NCBI GenBank assembly: GCA_040221175.1
Contig: JAVJVK010000001.1
Location: forward strand, 310,001 to 374,000
DNA: 64,000 nucleotides
Source: Phycisphaerales bacterium
GTDB taxonomy: Bacteria; Planctomycetota; Phycisphaerae; Phycisphaerales; UBA1924
Direction: 5' to 3'
A program made the translations under genes and the position numbers. Of this stretch, positions 27,895 through 37,212 are shown in pieces. Numbering within the stretch: the stretch's first letter is position 1; every line of letters begins with the position of its first letter. Below the pieces are notes generated by a model that made no database searches, was not told where the DNA came from, and saw only the letters and a program-made list of their open reading frames with translations.

Positions 27895-28635
27895 ATGTCC
27901 GACGCGCCCAAGGCCAACCAGGGCTCCCTGCGGCAGACCGCGATTGGGCTGCTCGCCCTGGCTGGCTTATGGAACGCGGTCTACTGGCTTTGGCCCGTGC
28001 ATCGCGAGGCGCCGGTGGTGATGGCCAGCACGAACGAGCCGCCCACGCAGGATGCCGGTGAAGCCACGGACGATGTGTCCGCGATCGCGGCGTTGCCGCC
28101 TTCCGATCCCGTGGAATACGCGGAGGCCTTGGATCCCGAACCGCCGGCCGATGAACCTCCCGCCATCGTCGACCCGATCGTTCACGATTCGGGCGTGCTC
28201 GGCGTGCTTCCGCCGCGGTTCCATCTGCATACGACGACGGCCAGCGATCGGAATCTCGGCGATGTCGCCAGTCGGTACTACGGGGACAAATCGCTGGCGC
28301 CCATCATCGCCCAGGCGAATCCCTACAAGGATCCTCGTCGCCTGACTCCGGGGCAGGTCTGGCGCGTTCCAGTCGACCCGGACAACGTGCAGGGGTTGCT
28401 CGTCGACGCCGATGGCAATCCTACTACGGCGCCGCCCGCCGACCCGCCCGAGGCTGAGTACACCGAGTACGTGGTGCGGAATGGCGACACCCTTGGCGGC
28501 ATTTCCCAGCGGTACTACGACACCACCCGTCACGCCGAGTTCATCTATGCCTACAACCGCGAGCGACTGGGCCTCAAGTCGATCCGTGGCATCCGGGCTG
28601 GGCAGGTGCTCCATATTCCCGCGGAGCCGAAATAG
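27895..28635 (+). CDS. Membrane-anchored protein with two LysM domains
   Basis: A 246-residue protein. A single membrane helix at about 14-33 is followed by an acidic Pro-rich linker. Two LysM-like domains follow, at about 110-160 (N-L-G-D-V-A-S-R-Y-Y-G-D) and 188-243 (V-V-R-N-G-D-T-L-G-G-I-S-Q-R-Y-Y). LysM domains bind peptidoglycan sugars, so it may tie the inner membrane to the wall. Planctomycete walls are thin, which makes the wall role an inference. It begins 4 bases after secDF with TAGGAG just upstream. Confidence 0.85.
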   Translation: MSDAPKANQGSLRQTAIGLLALAGLWNAVYWLWPVHREAPVVMASTNEPPTQDAGEATDDVSAIAALPPSDPVEYAEALDPEPPADEPPAIVDPIVHDSGVLGVLPPRFHLHTTTASDRNLGDVASRYYGDKSLAPIIAQANPYKDPRRLTPGQVWRVPVDPDNVQGLLVDADGNPTTAPPADPPEAEYTEYVVRNGDTLGGISQRYYDTTRHAEFIYAYNRERLGLKSIRGIRAGQVLHIPAEPK

Positions 28636-28662
28636 CTGGCTTTACGACCTACCCTTGGCTCC

Positions 28663-29690
28663 ATGAGCGAGCCATCCACCTACATCGTCACCGGCGGGGC
28701 CGGCTTCGTGGGTTCCAACTGCTGCGCGGCGCTCTCGCGTGCCCGGCCCGACGCCCAGGTCATCTGCATCGACGACTTCCGTGTCGGTTCGTTCCGAAAT
28801 CTCATCGAGGCCTACGAGCGGCATGACCTGGGCCCGGTCTCGTGCGAGGTCATCGCCCAGGATTGGTCGTTCCTCCACACGCTTCTGGGACCTCGGCCGG
28901 TGGGCATCGTGCACATGGCGGCCATTACGGACACCACCGTCGAGGACGAGGCCCAGATGCTCGACGAGAACGCAGGCCCGGCATGGGACGGACTGCTCGA
29001 GTCGGCGAGCGAAACCGGCCATCGGCTCGTATACGCCAGCAGCGCGGCCACGTATGGCACGCCGCCGCAGGCAGCCCAGCGCGTCGCGTTCTCCCTCGAC
29101 GCCGCGGGCACGCCCGACAACATCTACGGCTTCAGCAAGTGGGTCATGGAAAACAGCCATCGGCGCGTGCAGGCACGCGATCCGGCCGCGCACATCGTGG
29201 GCCTGCGCTTCTTCAACGTCTTCGGTCCGGGCGAATCGAACAAGGGGCCGATGGCGTCGATGGCCTACAAGCTCGCCCAACAGATGCTCGAAGGAAAGGC
29301 GCCGCGGCTGTTCACACCCGGTGATCAGGCGCGAGACCAGGTGTACGTGGACGACGTGGTCGACTGCGTGCTTGCAGGCCTTGGCCTGGGCGACTTTAGG
29401 AAGCCCACGCCCGGCGTGTACAACCTCGGCAGTGGCAAACCCACGACCTTCAACGAATTGGCCGACGCCGTGCGTCGCGGGCTGGGGTTGGGCGAGGCCG
29501 AACTGGCCACCGAGTACTTCGAGATGCCCGAGAGCGTGCGACGCTTCTACCAGGACTTCACGCTGGCCAATATGAGCGAGACGGCTCGGGGGTTGGGGTT
29601 CACGGCACAGCACGACCCGGTGCGAACGATCGAGGCCTACGCCGCGTACCTCAAGCAACGCCACACGACCACGCCCGCGGGAGCCACGCC

Positions 29691-29694
<4 letters not shown>
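28663..29694 (+). CDS. NAD-dependent epimerase, HldD-like
   Basis: A 343-residue short-chain epimerase. It has the Rossmann motif G-G-A-G-F-V-G (11-17) and the catalytic Ser-x-Tyr-Lys set in Y-A-S-S-A-A-T-Y-G and I-Y-G-F-S-K-W. The segment [16 protein letters not shown] resembles ADP-glyceromanno-heptose 6-epimerase (HldD) more than GalE. Such an enzyme makes ADP-L-glycero-D-manno-heptose for lipopolysaccharide core. No other heptose genes are visible, so the substrate is a family inference. Its TGA overlaps the TTG start of the next gene. Confidence 0.75.
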
Positions 29695-30662
<968 letters not shown>

Positions 30663-30673
30663 GAATCGCCGCG

Positions 30674-31132
30674 ATGGCCATCGCCATCAAGCCCGCTACA
30701 CGCACGGACGCGCCGCACTGGCTTGCGATGCGGAAGGCCCTTGGCCCCGACTGGATCACGCCCCACGCCGAACGCATGGTCGCCGAGTACTTCGACTCGG
30801 GCACCATTGATCACCTTCCTCACGTTGTGCTGATTGCATGGCGGGGCGAAAAGCGCGTTGGCATGACCGAGGTTTCCCTCCGCCAGTTCGCCGAGGGCTG
30901 CGAGACTTCGCCTGTGGGCTACCTAGAAGGTTGGTTCGTCGACGACAATTGCCGCGGCGGGGGCGTGGGTAAGGCGCTCGTCGAGGCGGCCAAGCACTGG
31001 TCGCGATCGCAGGGCTGCACCGAATTCGCCTCCGACGCCGAGATGGACAACCTCGCCAGCCAGGCCGCTCATGAGGCCCTCGGCTTCGAGCCCGTCTGCG
31101 ACATCCGCTGCTATCGCATCGCTCTCGGCTAG
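30674..31132 (+). CDS. AAC(6')-like GNAT acetyltransferase
   Basis: A 152-residue acetyltransferase resembling aminoglycoside 6'-N-acetyltransferases of the AAC(6')-I type. The line-up is close: E-V-S-L-R, then T-S-P-V-G-Y-L-E-G-W-F-V, the CoA motif R-G-G-G-V-G-K-A-L, and finally F-A-S-D-A-E-M-D-N with A-H-E-A-L-G-F-E. Chromosomal relatives often act on unknown cell amines, so drug acetylation cannot be assumed. It lies 11 bases after the UDP-xylose synthase and overlaps the sirtuin stop by 4 bases, tail to tail. Confidence 0.8.
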   Translation: MAIAIKPATRTDAPHWLAMRKALGPDWITPHAERMVAEYFDSGTIDHLPHVVLIAWRGEKRVGMTEVSLRQFAEGCETSPVGYLEGWFVDDNCRGGGVGKALVEAAKHWSRSQGCTEFASDAEMDNLASQAAHEALGFEPVCDIRCYRIALG

Positions 31133-31893
31133 CCTCGCACGCGCCGCAGCAACTCGGGCAGCACCACCCCGCTCGGCCCGCGCAGCGCGTGCGTCACCGA
31201 GCCCGTCATGGGCGTTGCGTCGGGGTTGATCTCCACAGTTGGCACGCCGCGCGAGATCGCCAGGTCGATGTACCCCGCCGCCGGGTACACCACCGCGCTC
31301 GTGCCGATGGTCAGGAACACGTCGCACGACATCACCGCCCGCTCAGCGGCCTCGAGTGCATCTATCGGCAGCATCTCGCCAAACAGCACGATGTCGGGCC
31401 GCAGCACGCCGCCGGCCTCGGAATTGGGGGGGAAGTCGGAGAAATCGACTTCCTGGATCGGGCGCATGTCGCCGGTCTTCTGGCAACGCCAGCGCAGGAT
31501 CGAGCCGTGCAGTTCCACGACGTCCTGCGCTCCGCCGGCCTGGTGCAAACCATCGATGTTCTGGGTGAGAACGTCCACATCGCCGCCAGCAGCACGCTTG
31601 ATGCTCTGCAACTCGGCGAGCGCTCGATGGCCTTCATTGGGTTCGGCCCGGGCGCAGCTTGAAAAGCGCCAGTGGTACCACTGCGTGACCATCTTCGGGT
31701 CACGCTGAAGGGCTTGAATGCTCGCCAGTTCCATCGGGTCGTATCGGGCCCAGAGCCCGGTCTGGGGCTGGCGGAAGGTGTCAATCCCGCTCTCGGCCGA
31801 GACGCCGGCGCCGGTAAGCACGGCCACGCGTTCGGCTTGCTTCAGCAGATCGGCAACGGCCTGAAGGTCCGAGCATTGGTGGTTGGCAGGCAT
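31129..31893 (-). CDS. Sirtuin-family NAD-dependent deacylase, zinc site missing
   Basis: A 254-residue Sir2/CobB-like enzyme. NAD-binding motifs are intact: G-A-G-V-S-A-E-S-G-I-D-T-F-R near residue 25, T-Q-N-I-D-G-L-H, the catalytic His in V-E-L-H-G-S, and G-T-S-A-V-V-Y-P-A-A. The segment that normally holds four zinc cysteines keeps only one (R-W-R-C-Q-K-T-G-D) before L-R-P-D-I-V-L-F-G-E, so the zinc ribbon is lost or replaced. The start at 31,893 gives the family N-terminus; upstream sequence has a frame but no similarity. Confidence 0.85.
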   Translation of the reverse strand: MPANHQCSDLQAVADLLKQAERVAVLTGAGVSAESGIDTFRQPQTGLWARYDPMELASIQALQRDPKMVTQWYHWRFSSCARAEPNEGHRALAELQSIKRAAGGDVDVLTQNIDGLHQAGGAQDVVELHGSILRWRCQKTGDMRPIQEVDFSDFPPNSEAGGVLRPDIVLFGEMLPIDALEAAERAVMSCDVFLTIGTSAVVYPAAGYIDLAISRGVPTVEINPDATPMTGSVTHALRGPSGVVLPELLRRVRG

Positions 31894-31993
31894 CGCAGAG
31901 AGAGTAGAAGAAAGCCCCGTTCTGGACGAATCCAGCCCGGGACTTTTGGTGGGTCTTGATGAGCCCCCCGAGAAGAGGGGTGCCGGCTCGCAA

Positions 31994-32800
31994 TTAGCGA
32001 CGGCGACGGGCAGCGGCGAAGCCACCCAGGCCCAGCAGGGCCAGCGAAGCCGGTGCGGGCACCGGAGCGACGCTGATGGTCAGGTCGTCGCTGATGTCGA
32101 TCCAACGGCCCTCGGTGAAGCCAACGCCCGAGACTCCACGGCCGGAGATGACCAGCGAGTCGCCATCGGCAAGCGTCACGTCGGACAGGTTCACCATCGA
32201 GCTGGCCGTATCACCAACGCTCACGCCAGCGGTGGGCTTGCTCAGCACGTCGCTGAAGATGACGTCGAATTCACCCGAAGCGCTCTCTCGAGCGATGACG
32301 AGCTCGACGTCGATGTCAGTGCCACGAAATTCGTTTCCGGTCCACAGCACATCGAACTGGCCGTTGATGTCGACCATCAGTTCGGGCGTGCCGCTAGGCA
32401 GCATCCAGCGAACGATGGGCGCCTCGTTGTAGTCCGAGCCCACGAGGTTGTGGGTCATCTTGCCCTGGCGGATGGGGGGGTTCACGTCGTTGCCCTGGCT
32501 CCAAGCGCCAAAGCCGTGGCCCCACCAGTTGTTGTCCCAACTGAGCATCGTGGTTTCCTGGGTATACCAGGGGCTGTCGCTTCCGAGGCCGTCGCCGCCC
32601 TCGGCATACTCGTACTGCCACACGCCCACGCCGTCAAAGCCGGGGCCGGGGTTAAACACGGTGCCGCCGGGCACCACGCCGGGCACCCAATCGCTGGCGC
32701 GATGCCAACTGTCGCCAGTGTCGTACTGAGCCATGGCAGCCTGGGAGGCCGAAAGGGCCACGCCCGCCGCAAGCATCAGGAACATGTTCGGTGTCTTCAT
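31994..32800 (-). CDS. PEP-CTERM secreted protein
   Basis: A 268-residue exported protein. The signal peptide ends in S-Q-A-A-M-A-Q. The C-terminus has the PEP-CTERM sorting layout: V-P-A-P-A-S-L-A-L-L-G-L-G-G-F plus A-A-A-R-R-R-R, a proline motif, one helix and an arginine cluster. Such proteins are sorted by an exosortase, typically with exopolysaccharide. The middle is a beta-rich domain of about 220 residues without a name. GGAGA lies 7 bases before the ATG. An Asp/Trp-rich face (W-D-N-N-W-W-G-H-G-F) may bind sugar. Confidence 0.85.
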   Translation of the reverse strand: MKTPNMFLMLAAGVALSASQAAMAQYDTGDSWHRASDWVPGVVPGGTVFNPGPGFDGVGVWQYEYAEGGDGLGSDSPWYTQETTMLSWDNNWWGHGFGAWSQGNDVNPPIRQGKMTHNLVGSDYNEAPIVRWMLPSGTPELMVDINGQFDVLWTGNEFRGTDIDVELVIARESASGEFDVIFSDVLSKPTAGVSVGDTASSMVNLSDVTLADGDSLVISGRGVSGVGFTEGRWIDISDDLTISVAPVPAPASLALLGLGGFAAARRRR

Positions 32801-32976
32801 AGTCAATCTCCCGCTCTCTTCTCTTGATAGAGACTCACCTTCAACATGCCCCGGAACTGCGGGATCGCCAGCAAATTCACAAAAAATACTGAAGTCCGGA
32901 CGTGCATTGGCTCCGAACGGATGCTCGCCGGATTCCTGCGGCAGCCAGCACGCCCCGGTCTGCCGATAATCAGCCC

Positions 32977-33666
32977 ATGGCACCAGTCCACACTTCAAAG
33001 AAAACCCTCGTCCTGTGTGATGGCGACCTGCCGGGCATGGTCGCCCTGAGCCTGATCCAGGATGCACAGCGGTCTGCCGACGCGATCGGCGTGCTCGCGG
33101 CCCCGGTCGCCGCCGACCACGCCGAGGCGATCGCCGCCCGGATTCGCCTGCTGGCCGAGTCCCAGGCCGTCGAATGCCTGGACTTTCCGGCCGTGGCGCC
33201 CGCCACGCTCTCGAGCGGGCACCGCCGCACCAGGTATCTCACCGAGGCGGTGCATCAGGCTCTGTCAAACGGCTACGCGGCGCTGGTGTGTCCCTGGCAG
33301 GCCGGTACTTTCGATCTGGAGAAGCCCGCAGGCATCGACGACGTGCCCGGCGTAGAAAGCCTGGCACGAGAACTCGACCGCGCGTTGCTGGTCTCCCGGC
33401 TGGTGACCCTCGATGCGGTCGAGCACGGCGTAAGCGTGTTCGAGATACAGACGCCGCTGATGGACCTGAGCGATGTACAGGTGGCCGAGATGGCGCTGGA
33501 TCTGGACGTACCGATCTGGCGTGCGTGGTGGTGGGAGGCCGCGGCTGGAAAGCGGGCCAGGGACCCGGGCGTGGCCGACCGGGCCAACGCCTGCCGCGAA
33601 CGGTGGTGTGCGGCGCTCGAGTCGCTTGGTTGGTCGGTCGATGCCGAGTTGGCCGCCGCCAGATGA
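32977..33666 (+). CDS. Degenerate QueC-like protein
   Basis: A 229-residue protein whose ends resemble 7-cyano-7-deazaguanine synthase (QueC), an ATP pyrophosphatase-fold enzyme. The C-terminal T-P-L-M-D-L-S-D-V-Q-V-A-E-M-A matches the QueC helix that precedes the zinc site. The ATP P-loop (S-G-G-x-D-S) is replaced by C-D-G-D-L-P-G-M, and the four zinc cysteines are absent apart from two scattered Cys residues. It is therefore probably not a working synthase. A distant QueC paralogue with another task is the best reading. The start is the ATG at 32,977. Confidence 0.5.
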   Translation: MAPVHTSKKTLVLCDGDLPGMVALSLIQDAQRSADAIGVLAAPVAADHAEAIAARIRLLAESQAVECLDFPAVAPATLSSGHRRTRYLTEAVHQALSNGYAALVCPWQAGTFDLEKPAGIDDVPGVESLARELDRALLVSRLVTLDAVEHGVSVFEIQTPLMDLSDVQVAEMALDLDVPIWRAWWWEAAAGKRARDPGVADRANACRERWCAALESLGWSVDAELAAAR

Positions 33667-33702
33667 TCGTTGTTCGCTGCCAGCCCCTCCAATGATCGAA
33701 AC

Positions 33703-34665
33703 GTGCCTTCGCCCAAGCTCATCGTGCAGAAGTTCGGCGGCACGTCCGTGGCCGACGCGGCTCGAATTCGCTTGTGCGCCCAGCGTGCCGTCGACGCGTC
33801 CCGCGCGGGTCACCAGGTCGTGGTGGTGGTATCAGCGATGGGGCGCACGACCGATGCGCTGCTGCGTACGGCCATGGAGATCGACGCACACCCGCCGGCT
33901 CGTGAACTCGACCAACTGCTCGCGGCCGGAGAGCAGGTCTCCGTCGCCCTTACAGCCATTGCCATCGATACGCTGGGGGGAGCCGCGGTCGGGCTCGACG
34001 CACGGCAGGCGGGCATCTCGGCCGATGGTCCGCACGGACGCAGCCGTATCGGACGCATCGACACCAGCCGGGTGCGGGCGGTGCTGGACAGCGGCCGCAT
34101 CGCCGTCATAGCGGGTTTCCAGGGCGAACTGGAGAGCGGCGACCGCGCCACGATCGGACGTGGCGGATCGGATACCACGGCCGTCGCGATGGCCATCACG
34201 CTGGGCGCCGAACTCTGCGAGATCTACACCGATGCCATGGGCGTGATGACCGCCGACCCGGCCCTGGTGCCCGAGGCTCGGTGCATTGCGGAACTGGGCT
34301 GGCCTGCCATGTCGGCGTTGTCAAGGCACGGGGCTCGCGTGCTCTCGATCGATGCGGCCGAGATGGCCCAGGGCGCCCGCTTGCCCGTTCGCGTTCGGCA
34401 TGCCGCATTGGCTGGTGAGGGCACGCTGGTGGCTTCGGATGCCTGGCCCGCCGGACCGGTCGCCTGCGCCACGACACGCAACGACAAGGGCTCGACCATC
34501 GCGCTCGTCGGGCTCGATATGCCCGCGACCGTTCGAGCCGAGGCGCACGAGACGCTCGGGCCGGGCGCGAACGATGAGGCAGACGCCATCGTGCTCCACA
34601 GCGTGCCCCACGAACGGACAGCGAGCCTTCTGCGTGAATTGCACGCCGCGGTTGGTCTGGCCTGA
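33703..34665 (+). CDS. Aspartate kinase-like amino acid kinase, short C-terminus
   Basis: About 320 residues. The kinase domain is complete: K-F-G-G-T-S-V near residue 8, V-V-V-S-A-M-G, T-I-G-R-G-G-S-D-T-T near 147 and T-D-A-M-G-V-M-T-A-D-P. Aspartate kinases make aspartyl-4-phosphate for lysine, threonine and methionine. After the kinase domain there is room for only about one ACT-like unit (about 80 residues), where most bacterial forms have two. The start is uncertain: GTG at 33,703 begins at the family N-terminus, and TTG at 33,670 would add 11 residues. Confidence 0.85.
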   Translation: MPSPKLIVQKFGGTSVADAARIRLCAQRAVDASRAGHQVVVVVSAMGRTTDALLRTAMEIDAHPPARELDQLLAAGEQVSVALTAIAIDTLGGAAVGLDARQAGISADGPHGRSRIGRIDTSRVRAVLDSGRIAVIAGFQGELESGDRATIGRGGSDTTAVAMAITLGAELCEIYTDAMGVMTADPALVPEARCIAELGWPAMSALSRHGARVLSIDAAEMAQGARLPVRVRHAALAGEGTLVASDAWPAGPVACATTRNDKGSTIALVGLDMPATVRAEAHETLGPGANDEADAIVLHSVPHERTASLLRELHAAVGLA

Positions 34666-34683
34666 GAGTGGCCCAAGGGTTCG

Positions 34684-35223
34684 TCAGGAAGTCTCGGGGC
34701 TCGCTTCGGCGCGCTCGCCCGACGCAAAGTCGTAGGTGCCCATCTGCTTGATGGGCGGTGAATAGATGTGCAGGGTGATGAGGTCGATGCCCTTGGCCTG
34801 CATGTTGGCGACCTGGTGGATGTCGTTGTCCTCGGCGGCGCACACCATGCCCGGCTCGAGCATCCGGCGGCCCGTCGGGCACACCATGCCACAAGCCGTG
34901 GGTTCGTAGCGGATCTCCGTGCCCCGGCCCTCGATGACCTTGAACGCGCAGCTCGAACCCTCATGGTCGTGGATGGGCGTGCAATCGCCGCTTCGCCAGC
35001 ACAGTGCCAGCAGTTCGAACCAGCGCCCGCTGGCGATGGTGTTGCGCCGATACCCACGCGAACCGAACACGCAGGCCGGTGCGATGTCGTGCCGGGTAAT
35101 GTCGACGGCTTCGAGCAGCCGCGCGAGCTCATTGAGATCGGCACGGCCATCCAGCGATGCCAGATAGCCCGCCAGATCGGCGAGCTTGGGCGGCACGGGG
35201 CATGTGGCTTCGGGCGTACTCAT
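34684..35223 (-). CDS. Cysteine dioxygenase
   Basis: A 179-residue cupin enzyme that oxidises cysteine to cysteine sulfinate. The iron ligands are visible in C-T-P-I-H-D-H-E-G-S-S-C near residue 85 (two His), and a third in N-D-I-H-Q-V-A-N. The cysteine in the Cys-Tyr crosslink position may be the one in G-S-S-C-A-F-K-V. The length is normal for bacterial forms. It is followed on the same strand by no close partner; the class V aminotransferase gene lies 26 bases upstream on the same strand, so the two are probably co-transcribed. Confidence 0.9.
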   Translation of the reverse strand: MSTPEATCPVPPKLADLAGYLASLDGRADLNELARLLEAVDITRHDIAPACVFGSRGYRRNTIASGRWFELLALCWRSGDCTPIHDHEGSSCAFKVIEGRGTEIRYEPTACGMVCPTGRRMLEPGMVCAAEDNDIHQVANMQAKGIDLITLHIYSPPIKQMGTYDFASGERAEASPETS

Positions 35224-35249
35224 GGGTCAGACGCGTCAGTATACGGGGC

Positions 35250-36605
35250 TTATGCCACCGTGCGGTCCTCTGCGGCAAGCTCGGCCTTCAGTGCGTCGGC
35301 CAAGTATCCGTATTGTTCGGGGCTGTTGTAGAGCTGGGCCGAAACCCGGACGCAACGAAGCGGGCCCTGGGACGAGTTGTCGCCCGGGGGGTGGATGACG
35401 GGCACCTGTACGCGCCAATTGGCGATTAATGCGTCCTGGAGCGCGTCGGCATGCTTCGTCGGCCGCTGCGAAAGCCGCGACCATGCTTCCGAAGACAACG
35501 AGGGCAGCGAGACCATGGCGATGCACGCGGTCATCGACTCGGGAACGGGAGCCGAAGTCCCAAGTGCATCGCTCAGAAGTTGCTGGGCTTCAAGTGCGAG
35601 CGTGCGATTCCGCTTGCGAATCGTTCCCCACGCCGCATCCAGCGCGTCGGTCTCCCGGGACGTATCGAAGGGCTCGGCTGCGAAGCGCCTTGGCGGGTCC
35701 CCCTGCGCGATCCTTGCCATCACACGAAGCGCGGCGGGCACGGTCAACACGGCTGTGGGGTCGTTGGTTCCGACGTAGTCGAACTCGGTGTGCAGGTGCG
35801 GCCGTCCTTCGATGGGCTTGTTGGCCAGATTCGACAGGATCATCGGTCGGCATCGAGCTCGTTGCTCGGGATGCACCCAGAGCACGGCCGAACCCTTGGG
35901 CGAGCACACCCACTTGTGGAGGTTGGCCGCGTAGTAGCTGGGCGAGAGCGCGCCGACGTCTAGCTCGACGTGCCCGGGTGCATGGGCGCCATCGACAACG
36001 ACGCGCACGCCGCGAGATTCGAGCGCCTCGACCAACTCGGCGATCGGCATCACCATCGCGCTTGCGCTGGTGATGTGGCTCAGCAGGGCGATCCGGGTCT
36101 GCGGCGTGACGGCCGCGAGCACCGCATCGATGACGCCTTGCTCGGTGGCGTCGGGGAACGGCAACGCCGCCATGACCACGCCCAGCCCGGCGGCCTTTGC
36201 CATGTGACGCACGTTGTTGAGGCACGCGGGATACTCGTGATCGGTCACCAATATCTCGCTACCCTGGGCCGCCTGCCCGCTGGCGATGAGGTTATGGATG
36301 GCCGTGGCCACCCCGGTCGTCGCGTTGGGCACGAAGACCAGGCCGTCCCCGTCGCACCGCAGGAACCGCGCAACATCGGCGCGGGCCCAATCGATCAGGC
36401 CGAACAGGTCCTCGGCGAAGAACCGCACCGCTTCGCCCTCCAGCCGGGCCCGCCACGCGGCCTGGGACTCGAGCACGGCCTGCGGGCACCCTCCGAACGA
36501 GCCATGATTGAGGAAGGTGACGCCCGGCTCGTGGATCCACCATCGAGCGGCGGGCGCTGGTGGTGGTGGGGACTCTTGGGACTGCCGTGGATCGTCGTGA
36601 GTCAT
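35250..36605 (-). CDS. Class V aminotransferase, isopenicillin N epimerase-like
   Basis: A 451-residue PLP enzyme. It starts with the family's L-N-H-G-S-F-G segment, has V-D-G-A-H-A-P-G-H for the PLP ring contact, and the Schiff-base lysine in N-L-H-K-W-V-C-S-P-K-G near residue 234. Relatives include isopenicillin N epimerase, cysteine desulfurases and ergothioneine lyase EgtE. With cysteine dioxygenase directly downstream, a sulfur amino-acid substrate is a fair inference. The start at 36,605 is set just past the divergent lipoprotein gene. Confidence 0.85.
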   Translation of the reverse strand: MTHDDPRQSQESPPPPAPAARWWIHEPGVTFLNHGSFGGCPQAVLESQAAWRARLEGEAVRFFAEDLFGLIDWARADVARFLRCDGDGLVFVPNATTGVATAIHNLIASGQAAQGSEILVTDHEYPACLNNVRHMAKAAGLGVVMAALPFPDATEQGVIDAVLAAVTPQTRIALLSHITSASAMVMPIAELVEALESRGVRVVVDGAHAPGHVELDVGALSPSYYAANLHKWVCSPKGSAVLWVHPEQRARCRPMILSNLANKPIEGRPHLHTEFDYVGTNDPTAVLTVPAALRVMARIAQGDPPRRFAAEPFDTSRETDALDAAWGTIRKRNRTLALEAQQLLSDALGTSAPVPESMTACIAMVSLPSLSSEAWSRLSQRPTKHADALQDALIANWRVQVPVIHPPGDNSSQGPLRCVRVSAQLYNSPEQYGYLADALKAELAAEDRTVA

Positions 36606-36624
36606 ACGCGGGTATCGTTGCGGC

Positions 36625-37209
36625 GTGAGAGGCCGTGGTCTTGCAACGTGGCTGATGATCTCCGGGGGCAGCGCCGCCTGCCTGGTAGGCTGTGCCGCGC
36701 CCGAGCAGCCGTGGAGCGAAGGGCTCTGGACCAAGGCTCCACCCGATTACCCCTTCGTGCCCAACCGCGTGCTGGTGCATCCGCTGACCCGAGCCGCGAC
36801 ATCGCGCAATGGCGATTGGCGACTGCGCGTCCACTTCCTCTTCCTGGATGCGTGGGACGACCAAGTAAAGGGGCTGGGCCTGGTGCAGGTCCAACTGCTC
36901 GCCTCGGGAGACGTGGACGGAGAGCGCATCTCGCCCGTGGCGTGGGAAGAGATCAACCTCAATGATCTGGCCACTAACCGGAGCCACTACGACAACGTGA
37001 CCCGAACCTACGTGCTGGAGGTGCCCCAGCAGGCCATGCCCGCCTGGCTGCCGCAAGCCCTCGACGAACTCGAAGCCGCCCGGCAGGACGGCAACGTGGC
37101 CTACCGCAGCTTCGCGGGCAAGCTCACGATCCGCGTGGTCTACCGCGCCACGATGGCCGACGGGCAGGAGGTCGTGGCCAGCAACGACTTCGTGCTGGCC
37201 CCGGGCTGA
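36625..37209 (+). CDS. Predicted lipoprotein of unknown function
   Basis: A 194-residue exported protein beginning at GTG. The signal peptide ends in the lipobox C-L-V-G-C at residue 23. The mature part is a mixed alpha-beta domain with W-R-L-R-V-H-F-L-F-L-D-A-W-D-D and a final strand F-A-G-K-L-T-I-R-V-V-Y-R-A. No named family comes to mind. It is divergent from the aminotransferase and faces the amidohydrolase pair tail to tail. Confidence 0.7.
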   Translation: MRGRGLATWLMISGGSAACLVGCAAPEQPWSEGLWTKAPPDYPFVPNRVLVHPLTRAATSRNGDWRLRVHFLFLDAWDDQVKGLGLVQVQLLASGDVDGERISPVAWEEINLNDLATNRSHYDNVTRTYVLEVPQQAMPAWLPQALDELEAARQDGNVAYRSFAGKLTIRVVYRATMADGQEVVASNDFVLAPG

Positions 37210-37212
37210 CGT

